Assembly: GCA_035270785.1 (NCBI GenBank)
Contig: DATESN010000031.1
Coordinates: forward strand, 1 to 64,000
Direction of reading: 5' to 3'
Length of the DNA stretch: 64,000 bases
DNA from: DATESN01 sp035270785
GTDB taxonomy: Bacteria > Bacillota > Clostridia > Lachnospirales > Lachnospiraceae
A program made the translations under genes and the position numbers. This document shows, one piece after another, positions 8,998-16,359 of this stretch; position 1 is the first letter of the stretch; each line of letters starts with the position of its first letter. The notes under the pieces were generated by a model. It was not told the DNA's origin. It worked only from the letters and a program-made list of their open reading frames with translations, and made no database searches.

Positions 8998-9153
8998 TTA
9001 TTTATTTTTAAGGTCTAATTTTTTGTAAATATCGGAAAGAACAACATATAGATCATTAGCTACTCGTTGTTCCGCGATTTTTCGTTCGGTTTGTGTCATC
9101 TTAGGTATTGTATGTATTAATTCCACTTGTTGCGTTACGTTGTTTTCAACCAC
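8998..9153 (-). CDS. small ORF upstream of the recombinase (51 aa)
   Basis: An open frame of 51 codons, MVENNVTQQVELIHTIPK then MTQTERKIAEQRVANDLY..., ending LDLKNK. It starts at GTG (9151-9153) with AGAGGTG 8 nt upstream and ends 82 nt before the recombinase start, in the same direction. The product is predicted to be mostly alpha-helical and charged. I do not recognise a family. Its position suggests an accessory such as a recombination directionality factor or regulator, but that is inference from location only. Confidence 0.6.
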   Translation of the reverse strand: MVENNVTQQVELIHTIPKMTQTERKIAEQRVANDLYVVLSDIYKKLDLKNK

Positions 9154-9267
9154 ACATACATCACCTCTTGTTGATGTATATGCCCTTGCAACTTGTCCTA
9201 TTCTTTTTTCCTTATTAACGTGATAGATTTACGGTTAACTGCTAGCAAGTTTGCCCATCAACAAAGT

Positions 9268-9296
9268 GTCAACATACTAATATCTTTACATACGAA
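9268..9296 (+). promoter_or_regulatory. possible sigma-E-like promoter for the element cargo
   Basis: GTCAACAT (9268-9275) and CATACGAA (9289-9296), 13 bp apart, resemble the mother-cell sigma-E pattern GKMATATT-N12/14-CATACAMT. The match is imperfect and the region is AT-rich, so chance is possible. The rest of 9154-9379 holds no gene I can support. Confidence 0.3.
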
Positions 9297-9379
9297 TATA
9301 ATAATGATAATATTAGTGTACTAATTAAGGTAAAGTTATGATTATTTTTAATGATATTATATAAAAGGAGGAATAGGTA

Positions 9380-10453
9380 ATGGAACTAATTAACAGAAAA
9401 ATGAAGGGTGCTATTTTACCTGGTAATAGTACAGTAGAAATCAAGGAATTTGATATCCCAAAACCAGGGCATGGACAGGTTTTAATCAAGACTAAGGCAA
9501 CTACGATTTGTGGTAGTGATATCCGCTGTATCTATAGGGAACATCTTGGCAAAGGGCCGGAAGGATATAATCCGGGTATGATTGCTGGACATGAGCCTTG
9601 TGGTATTGTTGTAGAAGAGGGCGAAGGACTAAAAAGATTTAAAAACGGTGATAGGGTAATAATTTATCATATCTCTGGTTGTGGTGTATGTAATGATTGC
9701 CGTAGGGGATATTATATCTCTTGTTCTAGTCCCCATCGTGCTGCTTACGGTTGGCAACGAAATGGCGGTATGGCACCTTACATAATCGCGGATGAGAAAG
9801 ATTTAATTGCTCTCCCTGATGAATTGACTTATAAGGATGGCGCACAGGTTGCCTGTGGATTCGGTACTGTTTATGAAGCAATTGAGAAAATCGGAGTCTG
9901 CGGTAATGACGCGGTACTAGTAACAGGTCTTGGTCCTGTTGGTCTTGCAGCACTTATGCTTGCGAAAGCATTAGGAGCTAATCAATTAATTGGTGTCGAA
10001 TTAAATGAACACCGTATTGAACTTGCAAAGAAACTTGGTCTGGTTGATCATGTATTTAAACCTGGTGAGAACACGTTACAGCAGATTCTTGATGTAACAG
10101 GTGGCCGTGGCGTGGAGCGTGCAATTGATTGTAGCGCTAATGATGGCGGTAGACATTTAGCACTTCAGGCAACCCGCGAATGGGGGAAAATAGCATTTGT
10201 TGGTGAGGGCGGAACCTGTAGTTTTAACCCAAGCCCTGATATTATCCATGGACAGAAAACAATTTACGGATCTTGGGTAACTAGCTTATGGAGAATGGAA
10301 GAATTGGTTGAACGTCTGGTACGTTGGAACATTCATCCTCAAGATTTAATTACTGATGAGTTTGAACTGGAGCAGGCAGATGTAGCTTATGCACTTATGG
10401 CTGGTGGAAACTGTGGAAAGGTAGCAGTGGTATTTGGAGATGAAAACGAATAA
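9380..10453 (+). CDS. zinc-dependent medium-chain alcohol dehydrogenase
   Basis: MDR-family dehydrogenase (357 aa) that interconverts an alcohol and its carbonyl with NAD(P). The catalytic zinc site is CGSDIR (Cys near 42) and GHEPCG (His/Glu near 68). The structural zinc cluster is CGVCNDCRRGYYISC. The Rossmann motif is GLGPVGLAALMLAK. It most resembles the polyol/threonine dehydrogenase branch; the substrate is unknown. A strong AAAGGAGG precedes the ATG. First of three cargo genes in the cotJC element; base composition is richer in G+C than the host flanks. Confidence 0.92.
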   Translation: MELINRKMKGAILPGNSTVEIKEFDIPKPGHGQVLIKTKATTICGSDIRCIYREHLGKGPEGYNPGMIAGHEPCGIVVEEGEGLKRFKNGDRVIIYHISGCGVCNDCRRGYYISCSSPHRAAYGWQRNGGMAPYIIADEKDLIALPDELTYKDGAQVACGFGTVYEAIEKIGVCGNDAVLVTGLGPVGLAALMLAKALGANQLIGVELNEHRIELAKKLGLVDHVFKPGENTLQQILDVTGGRGVERAIDCSANDGGRHLALQATREWGKIAFVGEGGTCSFNPSPDIIHGQKTIYGSWVTSLWRMEELVERLVRWNIHPQDLITDEFELEQADVAYALMAGGNCGKVAVVFGDENE

Positions 10454-10479
10454 AATTGCTTTATGATTGGAGAATTATA

Positions 10480-11487
10480 ATGAGTGAAATAGTAAATACA
10501 AATAAGGTGCCACACTTTACACTTCATTCTGGTGAAAAGATGCCTATGATGGGACTTGGCACCTTTGGATCAGATAAGTACAGCACAGAGCAGGTATCAG
10601 AGGCCGTATATGGTGCGATTAAAATTGGCTACCGTTTCATTGATTGTGCTGCTGTGTATCAAAATGAAGATAAAATAGGGGAAGTATTGAAACGTGTAAT
10701 ACAGGATGGAATTGTCAGTAGAAAAGAGCTGTTCATCACCTCAAAAGTATGGAATGATAAGCATAATAAAGTAATTGAATCCTGTGAGAAGAGCCTTAAA
10801 GACTTACAATTAGATTATATAGATTTATATTTAGTACATTGGCCTTTTTCAAATTATCATGCACCTGGGTGTGATGGAGATTCTAGAAATCCAGACTCGA
10901 AACCTTTTAGTCTTGAGGAATTCATGAATACCTGGAGGCAATGTGAGCAGTTAGTGGAGATGGGAATGGTTAAGCATATCGGTATGTCTAATATGACAAT
11001 ACCGAAACTGAATGCAGCCTTACCGCTATGTAGGATAAAACCTGCGGCTCTCGAAATGGAATTACATCCAAGCTTCCAACAAACAGAGCTGTTTGAATAT
11101 ACAATTGCCCATCAGATGGCTCCTATTGGTTATTGTCCTATTGGCTCCCCTTCGAGACCAGAAAGGGATCGTACAGTAACGGACGTTGTAGATACAGAGC
11201 TTCCAGAAATTGTAGCTGTTGCAAAAGCACACAATGTACATCCTGCTATTATCTGTTTGAAATGGGCAGTGCAAAGGGGGCAAGCACCTATTCCTTTTTC
11301 CGTAAAAGAAGCACAATATATTAGCAATTTAAAATGCTGCACGGAAGATCCTTTAACCGTGAAAGAGATGGAACTTATCAGTAAAGCAGATAAAAACTGC
11401 CGATTGATTAAGGGACAGGTATTCTTATGGGCAAGTGCTAATGGTTGGGAAGATTTGTGGGATCTGGATGGTACTATAACAAAATAA
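10480..11487 (+). CDS. aldo/keto reductase
   Basis: AKR-superfamily NAD(P)H-dependent reductase of 335 residues, a TIM barrel. The catalytic tetrad is visible: Asp and Tyr in DCAAVYQNE, Lys in TSKVW, His in LVHWPF. The cofactor region contains IPFSVKEAQYI. A TTG start at 10456 is possible in frame, but the ATG at 10480 has TTGGAG 8 nt upstream and gives the standard N-terminus (KVPHFTLHSGEKMPMMGLG). It lies 26 nt after the dehydrogenase and is probably co-transcribed. A redox route on an aldose or aldehyde is plausible; the substrate is not readable. Confidence 0.92.
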   Translation: MSEIVNTNKVPHFTLHSGEKMPMMGLGTFGSDKYSTEQVSEAVYGAIKIGYRFIDCAAVYQNEDKIGEVLKRVIQDGIVSRKELFITSKVWNDKHNKVIESCEKSLKDLQLDYIDLYLVHWPFSNYHAPGCDGDSRNPDSKPFSLEEFMNTWRQCEQLVEMGMVKHIGMSNMTIPKLNAALPLCRIKPAALEMELHPSFQQTELFEYTIAHQMAPIGYCPIGSPSRPERDRTVTDVVDTELPEIVAVAKAHNVHPAIICLKWAVQRGQAPIPFSVKEAQYISNLKCCTEDPLTVKEMELISKADKNCRLIKGQVFLWASANGWEDLWDLDGTITK

Positions 11488-11564
11488 GGTTAATCGTTTT
11501 TTAAAATCATTTGAAACTTAAGACATGTAGTAATACACCGTAGGGTGGAAAAAAGGAGGTTAAT

Positions 11565-12005
11565 GTGTTAAAAGGAATTCCCCAAATTTTATCACCAGAA
11601 TTGTTAAAGGTATTATGTGAGATGGGCCATAGTGACAGGCTTGTTGTTTCTGATGGTAACTTTCCCGCAGAGACCATGGGCAAAAATGCTATTGTAATTC
11701 GTTGCGATGGTCATGGAGTACCAGAAATACTAGATGCTATTTTAAAGTTATTTCCACTTGACACTTATGTAGAGCATCCCGTCAACCTAATGGAAGTAAT
11801 GCCAGGGGATCCGGTTAGGACACCTATCTGGGATACGTACAAGGAAATTGTAGCAAAATATGATGAAAGAGGATATAAGGCGGTAGGTAATATGGAACGT
11901 TTTGCTTTCTATGACAATGCAAAGACTGCATATGCGATTATTGCCACAAGTGAAAAGGCTCTCTATGCAAACATAATGTTACAAAAGGGTGTTGTAGTAG
12001 AATAA
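11565..12005 (+). CDS. RbsD/FucU family sugar mutarotase-like protein
   Basis: A 146-residue member of the RbsD/FucU family, whose characterised members interconvert sugar anomers (ribose pyranase, L-fucose mutarotase). Recognisable segments are the N-terminal PQILSPELLKVLCEMGHSD with the catalytic-type His, DGNFPAET, and the C-terminal RFAFYDNAKTAYAIIATSE. It appears closer to FucU than to RbsD. The start is GTG with AAAGGAGG upstream. It is the last cargo gene; its stop lies 21 nt inside the right attachment core. With the dehydrogenase and reductase it suggests sugar or polyol redox metabolism (inference). Confidence 0.88.
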   Translation: MLKGIPQILSPELLKVLCEMGHSDRLVVSDGNFPAETMGKNAIVIRCDGHGVPEILDAILKLFPLDTYVEHPVNLMEVMPGDPVRTPIWDTYKEIVAKYDERGYKAVGNMERFAFYDNAKTAYAIIATSEKALYANIMLQKGVVVE

Positions 12006-12552
12006 CACTGTCATCTGAACGATTTACTTCACCAAAACGTTGGAAATGAACGATTTCCCTAGCACGTAAAAATTTAATTGGCTCACAGACATCAGGATCT
12101 TTCACCATACGCAGAATATTATCATAAGTTGTTCTGGCTTTTTGCTCCGCTGCCAAATCTTCTGTTAAGTCTGTAATAACATCACCCTTAGATTGGAATT
12201 CACAAGCATTAAAAGGAATACCACCTGCGGCCTGTGGCCAAATAGCTAATGTATGATCTACGTAATAGGGAGCAAATCCACTGTTTTCTATTTCATCCAT
12301 AGAGATATTTCTGGTTAATTGGTAAACAATAGCCCCCACCAATTCAAAATGAGCCATTTCTTCCGTACCGATATCCGTTAGAAGTCCTGCGACTTCCCGG
12401 TATGGTATTGTATAGCGCTGAGATAAATACCTCATAGAAGCTGCTATTTCTCCATCAGGACCACCGTATTGACTTATGATTATTTTGGCTATGTCAACAT
12501 TTGGTGTAGTTATATTAATTGGAAATTGCAATCTTTTTTCATATTTCCACAT
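11938..12552 (-). CDS. cotJC: spore coat protein CotJC, interrupted (5' part plus element-derived tail)
   Basis: A manganese-catalase-family coat protein. Residues 1-175 are native. Candidate metal ligands are all present: Glu35 (GPDGEIAA), Glu65/His68 (EEMAHFE), Glu136, and Glu166/His169 (REIVHF). After HFQRFGE the frame crosses the attachment core at 12027-12036 into the element and adds 29 unrelated residues (VNRSDDSV...HLWQ), antisense to the end of the fucU-like gene. The true C-terminus of 26 residues lies at 7286-7366. The unexcised product is 204 aa and the restored product 201 aa. Its ATG lies just after the cotJB stop codon. Confidence 0.95.
   Translation of the reverse strand: MWKYEKRLQFPINITTPNVDIAKIIISQYGGPDGEIAASMRYLSQRYTIPYREVAGLLTDIGTEEMAHFELVGAIVYQLTRNISMDEIENSGFAPYYVDHTLAIWPQAAGGIPFNACEFQSKGDVITDLTEDLAAEQKARTTYDNILRMVKDPDVCEPIKFLRAREIVHFQRFGEVNRSDDSVILLQHPFVTLCLHREPFHLWQ
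12006..12015 (+). repeat. attP outer arm, right end of the element
   Basis: CACTGTCATC here matches 9 of 10 bases of the arm at the other end (minus-strand CACTATCATC; plus 7383-7392), once the circular junction is formed, as an inverted repeat equidistant from the core. Confidence 0.7.
12027..12036 (-). repeat. attachment-site core, right junction
   Basis: Minus-strand TTTGGTGAAG inside codons 173-176 of cotJC. It is identical to the core at 7366-7375 and in the same reading frame, so recombination between the copies keeps the frame. Confidence 0.88.
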
Positions 12553-12553
12553 A

Positions 12554-12826
12554 TTAATTTGCCCATCCTTCCCAAGGTAATGGAGCTAATGCCCATTTCC
12601 ATTCTTTACTATAAACATCCGCTGTACTTAGTGTAAGGGGATAAAATTTCGCGGCAAATTCTTTGAGTAATTTATTTTTTATTTTACAATAATGATTAAA
12701 GTAATCAATAGCCTCCGATTCCATAGGGTGTGTATCAAGATATAAGGTCATTTCTACTAAAACAAAATCCACTATACTTATCTCATGGATCATTTCTTGT
12801 TGTTCATTTCCACTGTACTTCATCAT
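12554..12826 (-). CDS. cotJB: spore coat protein CotJB
   Basis: A 90-residue CotJB, the small partner of CotJC in the spore coat (ISIVDFVLVEMTLYLDTHP, then WKWALAPLPWEGWAN at the C-terminus, the family's most conserved end). An ATG at 12835 is in frame but touches the AGGAG, so I place the start at 12826 (MMKYSGNEQQ), 9 nt after it. It overlaps the cotJA stop by 4 nt and is followed by cotJC after 1 nt, so translation is probably coupled. Confidence 0.93.
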   Translation of the reverse strand: MMKYSGNEQQEMIHEISIVDFVLVEMTLYLDTHPMESEAIDYFNHYCKIKNKLLKEFAAKFYPLTLSTADVYSKEWKWALAPLPWEGWAN

Positions 12827-12993
12827 TTGACACATCTCCTTCCAGTAAATGGTTGATTTAATTCTGGAAAGATGGTACCAATCATAAAGGCTTCATCTAA
12901 ATTTTCATATATCTTATCCATATTCTGCCATGGCACATAAGCCATAGCCACCGGAAAATGATCAAAGTGTTCTTCAAATCTATAATCGCTCAT
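12823..12993 (-). CDS. cotJA: spore coat associated protein CotJA
   Basis: A 56-residue protein (MSDYRFEEHF..., containing PVAMAYVPWQ and a C-terminal EAFMIGTIFPELNQPF) matching the CotJA family, first gene of the cotJ operon. AAAGGTGA lies 5 nt upstream of the ATG. Its TGA (12823-12825) overlaps the cotJB start. Known cotJ operons are expressed in the mother cell during sporulation. Confidence 0.9.
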   Translation of the reverse strand: MSDYRFEEHFDHFPVAMAYVPWQNMDKIYENLDEAFMIGTIFPELNQPFTGRRCVK

Positions 12994-13029
12994 AAATCAC
13001 CTTTCATAACTCTCACTTTTTCTAATACT

Positions 13030-13055
13030 ATAGTATGTAAGAATAAAATTTGTGA
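13030..13055 (-). promoter_or_regulatory. possible sigma-E promoter of the cotJ operon
   Basis: On the minus strand, CATACTAT (13030-13037) resembles the sigma-E -10 consensus CATACAMT, with a partial -35 (GTCACAAA) about 11-13 bp upstream. The predicted start is about 30 nt before cotJA. The -10 match is good and the -35 weak. Confidence 0.4.
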
Positions 13056-13081
13056 CACCTTGTTTTCATAGTTTTATATAC

Positions 13082-13111
13082 TTGACAGAAGAGTTCCATA
13101 TCCTTTATAAT
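13082..13111 (+). promoter_or_regulatory. sigma-A promoter of the symporter gene
   Basis: TTGACA (13082-13087) and TATAAT (13106-13111), 18 bp apart, lie about 90 bp before the symporter start. Confidence 0.75.
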
Positions 13112-13142
13112 TTAAAGCGTTAAAGCGTAGAAGATTAAAGCG
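13112..13142 (+). repeat. three direct TTAAAGCG repeats downstream of the promoter
   Basis: TTAAAGCG occurs at 13112-13119, 13120-13127 and 13135-13142, followed by related CTTTAAAG-type words up to 13183. It lies within the predicted leader, just downstream of the -10, and is a candidate operator for an unknown regulator. Confidence 0.55.
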
Positions 13143-13201
13143 TTGAACTTTAAAGTGATAAACTTTTAAAAGTAAACTTTAAAACATGAAGGAGTGGGAA
13201 T

Positions 13202-14734
13202 ATGATAATTAAGCTAATTTTATTAGTTATTTTCTTTGGAAGTATGATTGCGGTTGGCATTGTATCTAGAAAACATGCAACAAATGTAAATGATTTTGTT
13301 TTAGGTGGTCGTTCTGTTGGTCCATGGCTTACTGCATTTGCTTATGGAACTTCGTATTTTTCGGCAGTTGTATTTGTTGGATATGCAGGACAATTTGGTT
13401 GGAAATATGGATTAGCATCAACCTGGATAGGAATAGGGAATGCACTAATAGGATGTTTACTAGCATGGGTAGTGATGGGAAGAAGAACAAGAGTCATGTC
13501 TCAACATTTACAAGCCATTACAATGCCAGATTTTTTTGGAAAAAGATATGAAAGTAAAGCGTTAAAGATTGCAGCATCCTTAATTGCTTTTATTTTTTTG
13601 ATACCATATACAGCTTCCGTATACAATGGTTTATCAAGGCTATTTGGAATGGCGTTTGACATACCCTATACCTATTGTGTCATAGCAATGGCAGCACTTA
13701 CAGGAATTTATGTAATAATGGGTGGATATATGGCAACTGCTATTAACGATTTTATTCAAGGAATTATAATGTTAGCGGGAATTGTTTGTGTAATAATAGC
13801 GGTGTTAAATGGGAATGGTGGATTTATTGAAGCAGTAAAAAATCTAGCCGAAGTGGAAAGTGATGTTATTATTACTATGGGACAAAAAGGAGCATTTACC
13901 TCCTTTTTCGGGGCAGATCCATGGAATCTACTAGGTGTGATTATTCTAACCTCACTTGGAACATGGGGGCTACCTCAAATGGTACATAAGTTTTATACCA
14001 TAAAAGATGAAAAATCTATTAAGACAGGAACTATTGTATCCACAGCATTTGCAATTATTGTTTCAGGTGGATGTTACTTCTTAGGTGGTTTTGGTAGATT
14101 ATATAGTAATAAACCCGGGATTGTTCATGGGGATGGAGTATTAGTGGCTTATGATGCCATTATTCCCACGATGTTATCTTCCTTGCCAGATTTATTAATG
14201 GGTATTGTTATTGTACTTGTGTTATCAGCTTCTATGTCAACGTTATCATCCTTAGTATTAACATCAAGTTCAACGATAACGCTTGATTTAATTAAAGGTA
14301 ATTTGATTAAGAAAATGAATGAAAAAAAACAACTTATTGTATTAAGGATATTTATTGTATGTTTTATTGTGATTTCAGTGGTAATCGCTCTTGATCCACC
14401 AACATTTATTGCACAACTAATGGGAATTTCTTGGGGGGCATTAGCGGGATCATTCTTGGCTCCATTCTTATATGGTTTATACTGGAAGAAGGTTAGTAAG
14501 TTGGCGGTATGGGCAAGTTTTATATGTGGCGTTGGGATTACCGTTTCCAATATGTATTTGAAATATTTTGCTTCTCCAATCAATGCAGGTGCCTTCGCAA
14601 TGATTGCAGGACTCATTATTGTACCTATTGTAAGTATGATTACACCAAAATTTGAAAAAGATAAAATGGATCAAATTTTTGTCTGTTTTAACGAAAAGGT
14701 TACAGTAACAGAACGTACTTCATTACCAGAATAA
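13202..14734 (+). CDS. sodium:solute symporter (SSS family)
   Basis: An integral membrane Na+-coupled transporter of 510 residues with about 13 hydrophobic segments. The N-terminal VSRKHATNVNDFVLGGRSVGPWLTAFAYGTSYFSAVVF is the PutP/PanF-like signature of the family (TM1-TM2, residues 23-60), and GISWGALAGSFLAPFLYGLYW is a late helix. The substrate (amino acid, pantothenate or other) cannot be assigned. AAGGAG precedes the ATG. It is transcribed divergently from cotJA and has its own promoter with a repeat array. Confidence 0.9.
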   Translation: MIIKLILLVIFFGSMIAVGIVSRKHATNVNDFVLGGRSVGPWLTAFAYGTSYFSAVVFVGYAGQFGWKYGLASTWIGIGNALIGCLLAWVVMGRRTRVMSQHLQAITMPDFFGKRYESKALKIAASLIAFIFLIPYTASVYNGLSRLFGMAFDIPYTYCVIAMAALTGIYVIMGGYMATAINDFIQGIIMLAGIVCVIIAVLNGNGGFIEAVKNLAEVESDVIITMGQKGAFTSFFGADPWNLLGVIILTSLGTWGLPQMVHKFYTIKDEKSIKTGTIVSTAFAIIVSGGCYFLGGFGRLYSNKPGIVHGDGVLVAYDAIIPTMLSSLPDLLMGIVIVLVLSASMSTLSSLVLTSSSTITLDLIKGNLIKKMNEKKQLIVLRIFIVCFIVISVVIALDPPTFIAQLMGISWGALAGSFLAPFLYGLYWKKVSKLAVWASFICGVGITVSNMYLKYFASPINAGAFAMIAGLIIVPIVSMITPKFEKDKMDQIFVCFNEKVTVTERTSLPE

Positions 14735-14856
14735 GTATTGAAAGTATGATAAAAAAATAACAAATTAAATAAGATATCTTGATTTCCAACATGGTTTGTG
14801 TCAAAATGAATAAATACGAATGATTTTTTTAGTAAATAATTTTTAGGAGTATTAAA

Positions 14857-16344
14857 ATGCGTGGAATTGACACACAAGTTAGAAAAGTAAGAAGACGTGT
14901 ATTTAAAGAGGTAGCAAATTTAGCATATCATTCAAAAAATATAGTAGATGATATTGAAGCTTTACCATATAAGCTAGTTGATTCGGATGAATCTCCTTAT
15001 TGGGAAAGTATTTATAGAGAACGTGCCGTTGTTAGGGAAAGAACGAGACTGGCAATGGGTATGTCCCTTCGTCCTGAGAATCAACCAGTTCATGTTAGTC
15101 AAGGTGTAGAAGATAGTAATATAGATGAAAAATATTATGAGCCACCGCTCATGCAAGTGATTCCATCTGCCTGTAATGCATGCCCGGATAATATCTATGA
15201 CGTAACCAATAAATGCATGGGATGTTTAGCTCATCCCTGTAATGAAGTATGTCCCAAAGGTGCAATTTCCATGGTGAATGGTCGTTCTGTTATCAACCAA
15301 GACAAATGTATCAAATGTGGAAAATGTAAAAATATATGCCCCTATGATGCGATATCACATCAAGTACGCCCTTGTGCAGCAGCTTGTGGTGTAAATGCGT
15401 TTGATATAGGTAGCCATGGTAGAGCTGTGATTAATAATGAAAAATGCGTTTCATGCGGAATGTGCATGGTAGCGTGTCCTTTTGGTGCCATTGCAGATAA
15501 ATCACAAATTTTTCAATTAATACGTGCCATGCAAACTGGTAAAAAAATTGTTGCCCAAGTTGCACCAGCAATTGTTGGACAATTCGGACCACTTGTTACC
15601 CCTGACATGATAAAAACAGCTTTAAAAGAAATTGGATTTTTCGATGTTTATGAAACGGCAATTGGTGCTGATATGGGTGCAATAGCGGAAGCAAAACACT
15701 ATGTAGAAAAAGTAGCAACCAAAGAGCAATCATTTTTACTAACATCATGTTGTCCATCTTGGTCAATGCTTGCAAAAAAGTTTTTTCCTGAAACAATTGG
15801 AAGCATCTCCAATGAATTAACACCAATGGTTGCCACAGCTAGAAAAATTAAAGTGGATTATCCAGATGCCAGTGTGGTTTTTATAGGACCATGTGCTGCT
15901 AAAAAATTAGAGGCCATGAGACGAACTGTTCGTTCGGATGTTGATTTTGTTATTACGTTTGAAGAGCTTCTTGGCATGTTTGATGCAAAAGGTGTTCTAA
16001 TAGAAGAAATTAAAGCCATGGATACTATGCAGGATGCGACAGGTGCCGGACGCGGATATGGCGTTGCAGGAGGTGTTGCAAGCGCTATAGAAGATTGTAT
16101 CCGAGAATACTATCCAGATGTAGATGTCAATATTGAACATGCAGAAGGACTTTCTGAATGTAGAAAAGTATTGATGTTAGCAAAAGCTGGTAAGAAAAAC
16201 GGATATTTAATTGAAGGAATGGCTTGTCCAGGTGGATGTGTGGCTGGTGCAGGAACAAATATACCAGTTGTTCTTGCAACAAAGGAAGTGAATTTATTTA
16301 AACAAAATTCTAATTCTAAAATACCAGAATTGATTCAAGAATAA
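14857..16344 (+). CDS. monomeric [FeFe] hydrogenase with ferredoxin domains
   Basis: Iron-only hydrogenase-like protein (495 aa) that would exchange electrons between ferredoxin and protons/H2. An N-terminal helical region (about 1-95) is followed by Cys-rich segments: CNACPDN..CMGCLAHPCNEVCP, then two [4Fe-4S] motifs CIKCGKCKNICP and CVSCGMCMVACP (about residues 150-210). The H-cluster motifs follow: TSCCPSW (L1), GPCAAKK (L2) and EGMACPGGC (L3). The L2 and L3 variants fit the less-studied clostridial group B-type enzymes rather than classic HydA1. No maturation genes (hydEFG) are nearby. TTAGGAG precedes the ATG. Confidence 0.88.
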   Translation: MRGIDTQVRKVRRRVFKEVANLAYHSKNIVDDIEALPYKLVDSDESPYWESIYRERAVVRERTRLAMGMSLRPENQPVHVSQGVEDSNIDEKYYEPPLMQVIPSACNACPDNIYDVTNKCMGCLAHPCNEVCPKGAISMVNGRSVINQDKCIKCGKCKNICPYDAISHQVRPCAAACGVNAFDIGSHGRAVINNEKCVSCGMCMVACPFGAIADKSQIFQLIRAMQTGKKIVAQVAPAIVGQFGPLVTPDMIKTALKEIGFFDVYETAIGADMGAIAEAKHYVEKVATKEQSFLLTSCCPSWSMLAKKFFPETIGSISNELTPMVATARKIKVDYPDASVVFIGPCAAKKLEAMRRTVRSDVDFVITFEELLGMFDAKGVLIEEIKAMDTMQDATGAGRGYGVAGGVASAIEDCIREYYPDVDVNIEHAEGLSECRKVLMLAKAGKKNGYLIEGMACPGGCVAGAGTNIPVVLATKEVNLFKQNSNSKIPELIQE

Positions 16345-16359
16345 AATTTGGAGGAAAAT

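Larger units (their letters stand above)
7366..12026. mobile_element. 4,661-bp serine-recombinase element interrupting cotJC (skin-like)
   Basis: The element is bounded by direct copies of the 10-bp core TTTGGTGAAG (minus strand), at 7366-7375 and 12027-12036. Contents on the minus strand: a large serine recombinase and a 51-codon ORF. Contents on the plus strand: zinc alcohol dehydrogenase, aldo/keto reductase and RbsD/FucU protein. No phage structural, conjugation or replication genes are seen. The genes reach within about 20 bp of both ends, so packing is tight. Base composition is visibly richer in G+C than the flanks (for example about 29 of 60 at 9901-9960). Precise removal restores CotJC. 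Developmental excision is inference; the insertion itself is read directly. Confidence 0.93.

Noticed and set aside
11938..12552. Reading the altered CotJC end as a sequencing frameshift
   Set aside because: The true C-terminus does not follow in any frame; it lies 4.66 kb away with a shared recombination core and symmetric attP arms.
13024..13037. AT-rich palindrome near the cotJA promoter as an operator
   Set aside because: The ATACTATAGTAT symmetry is short and overlaps the likely -10 element, so it is not separable from promoter sequence.
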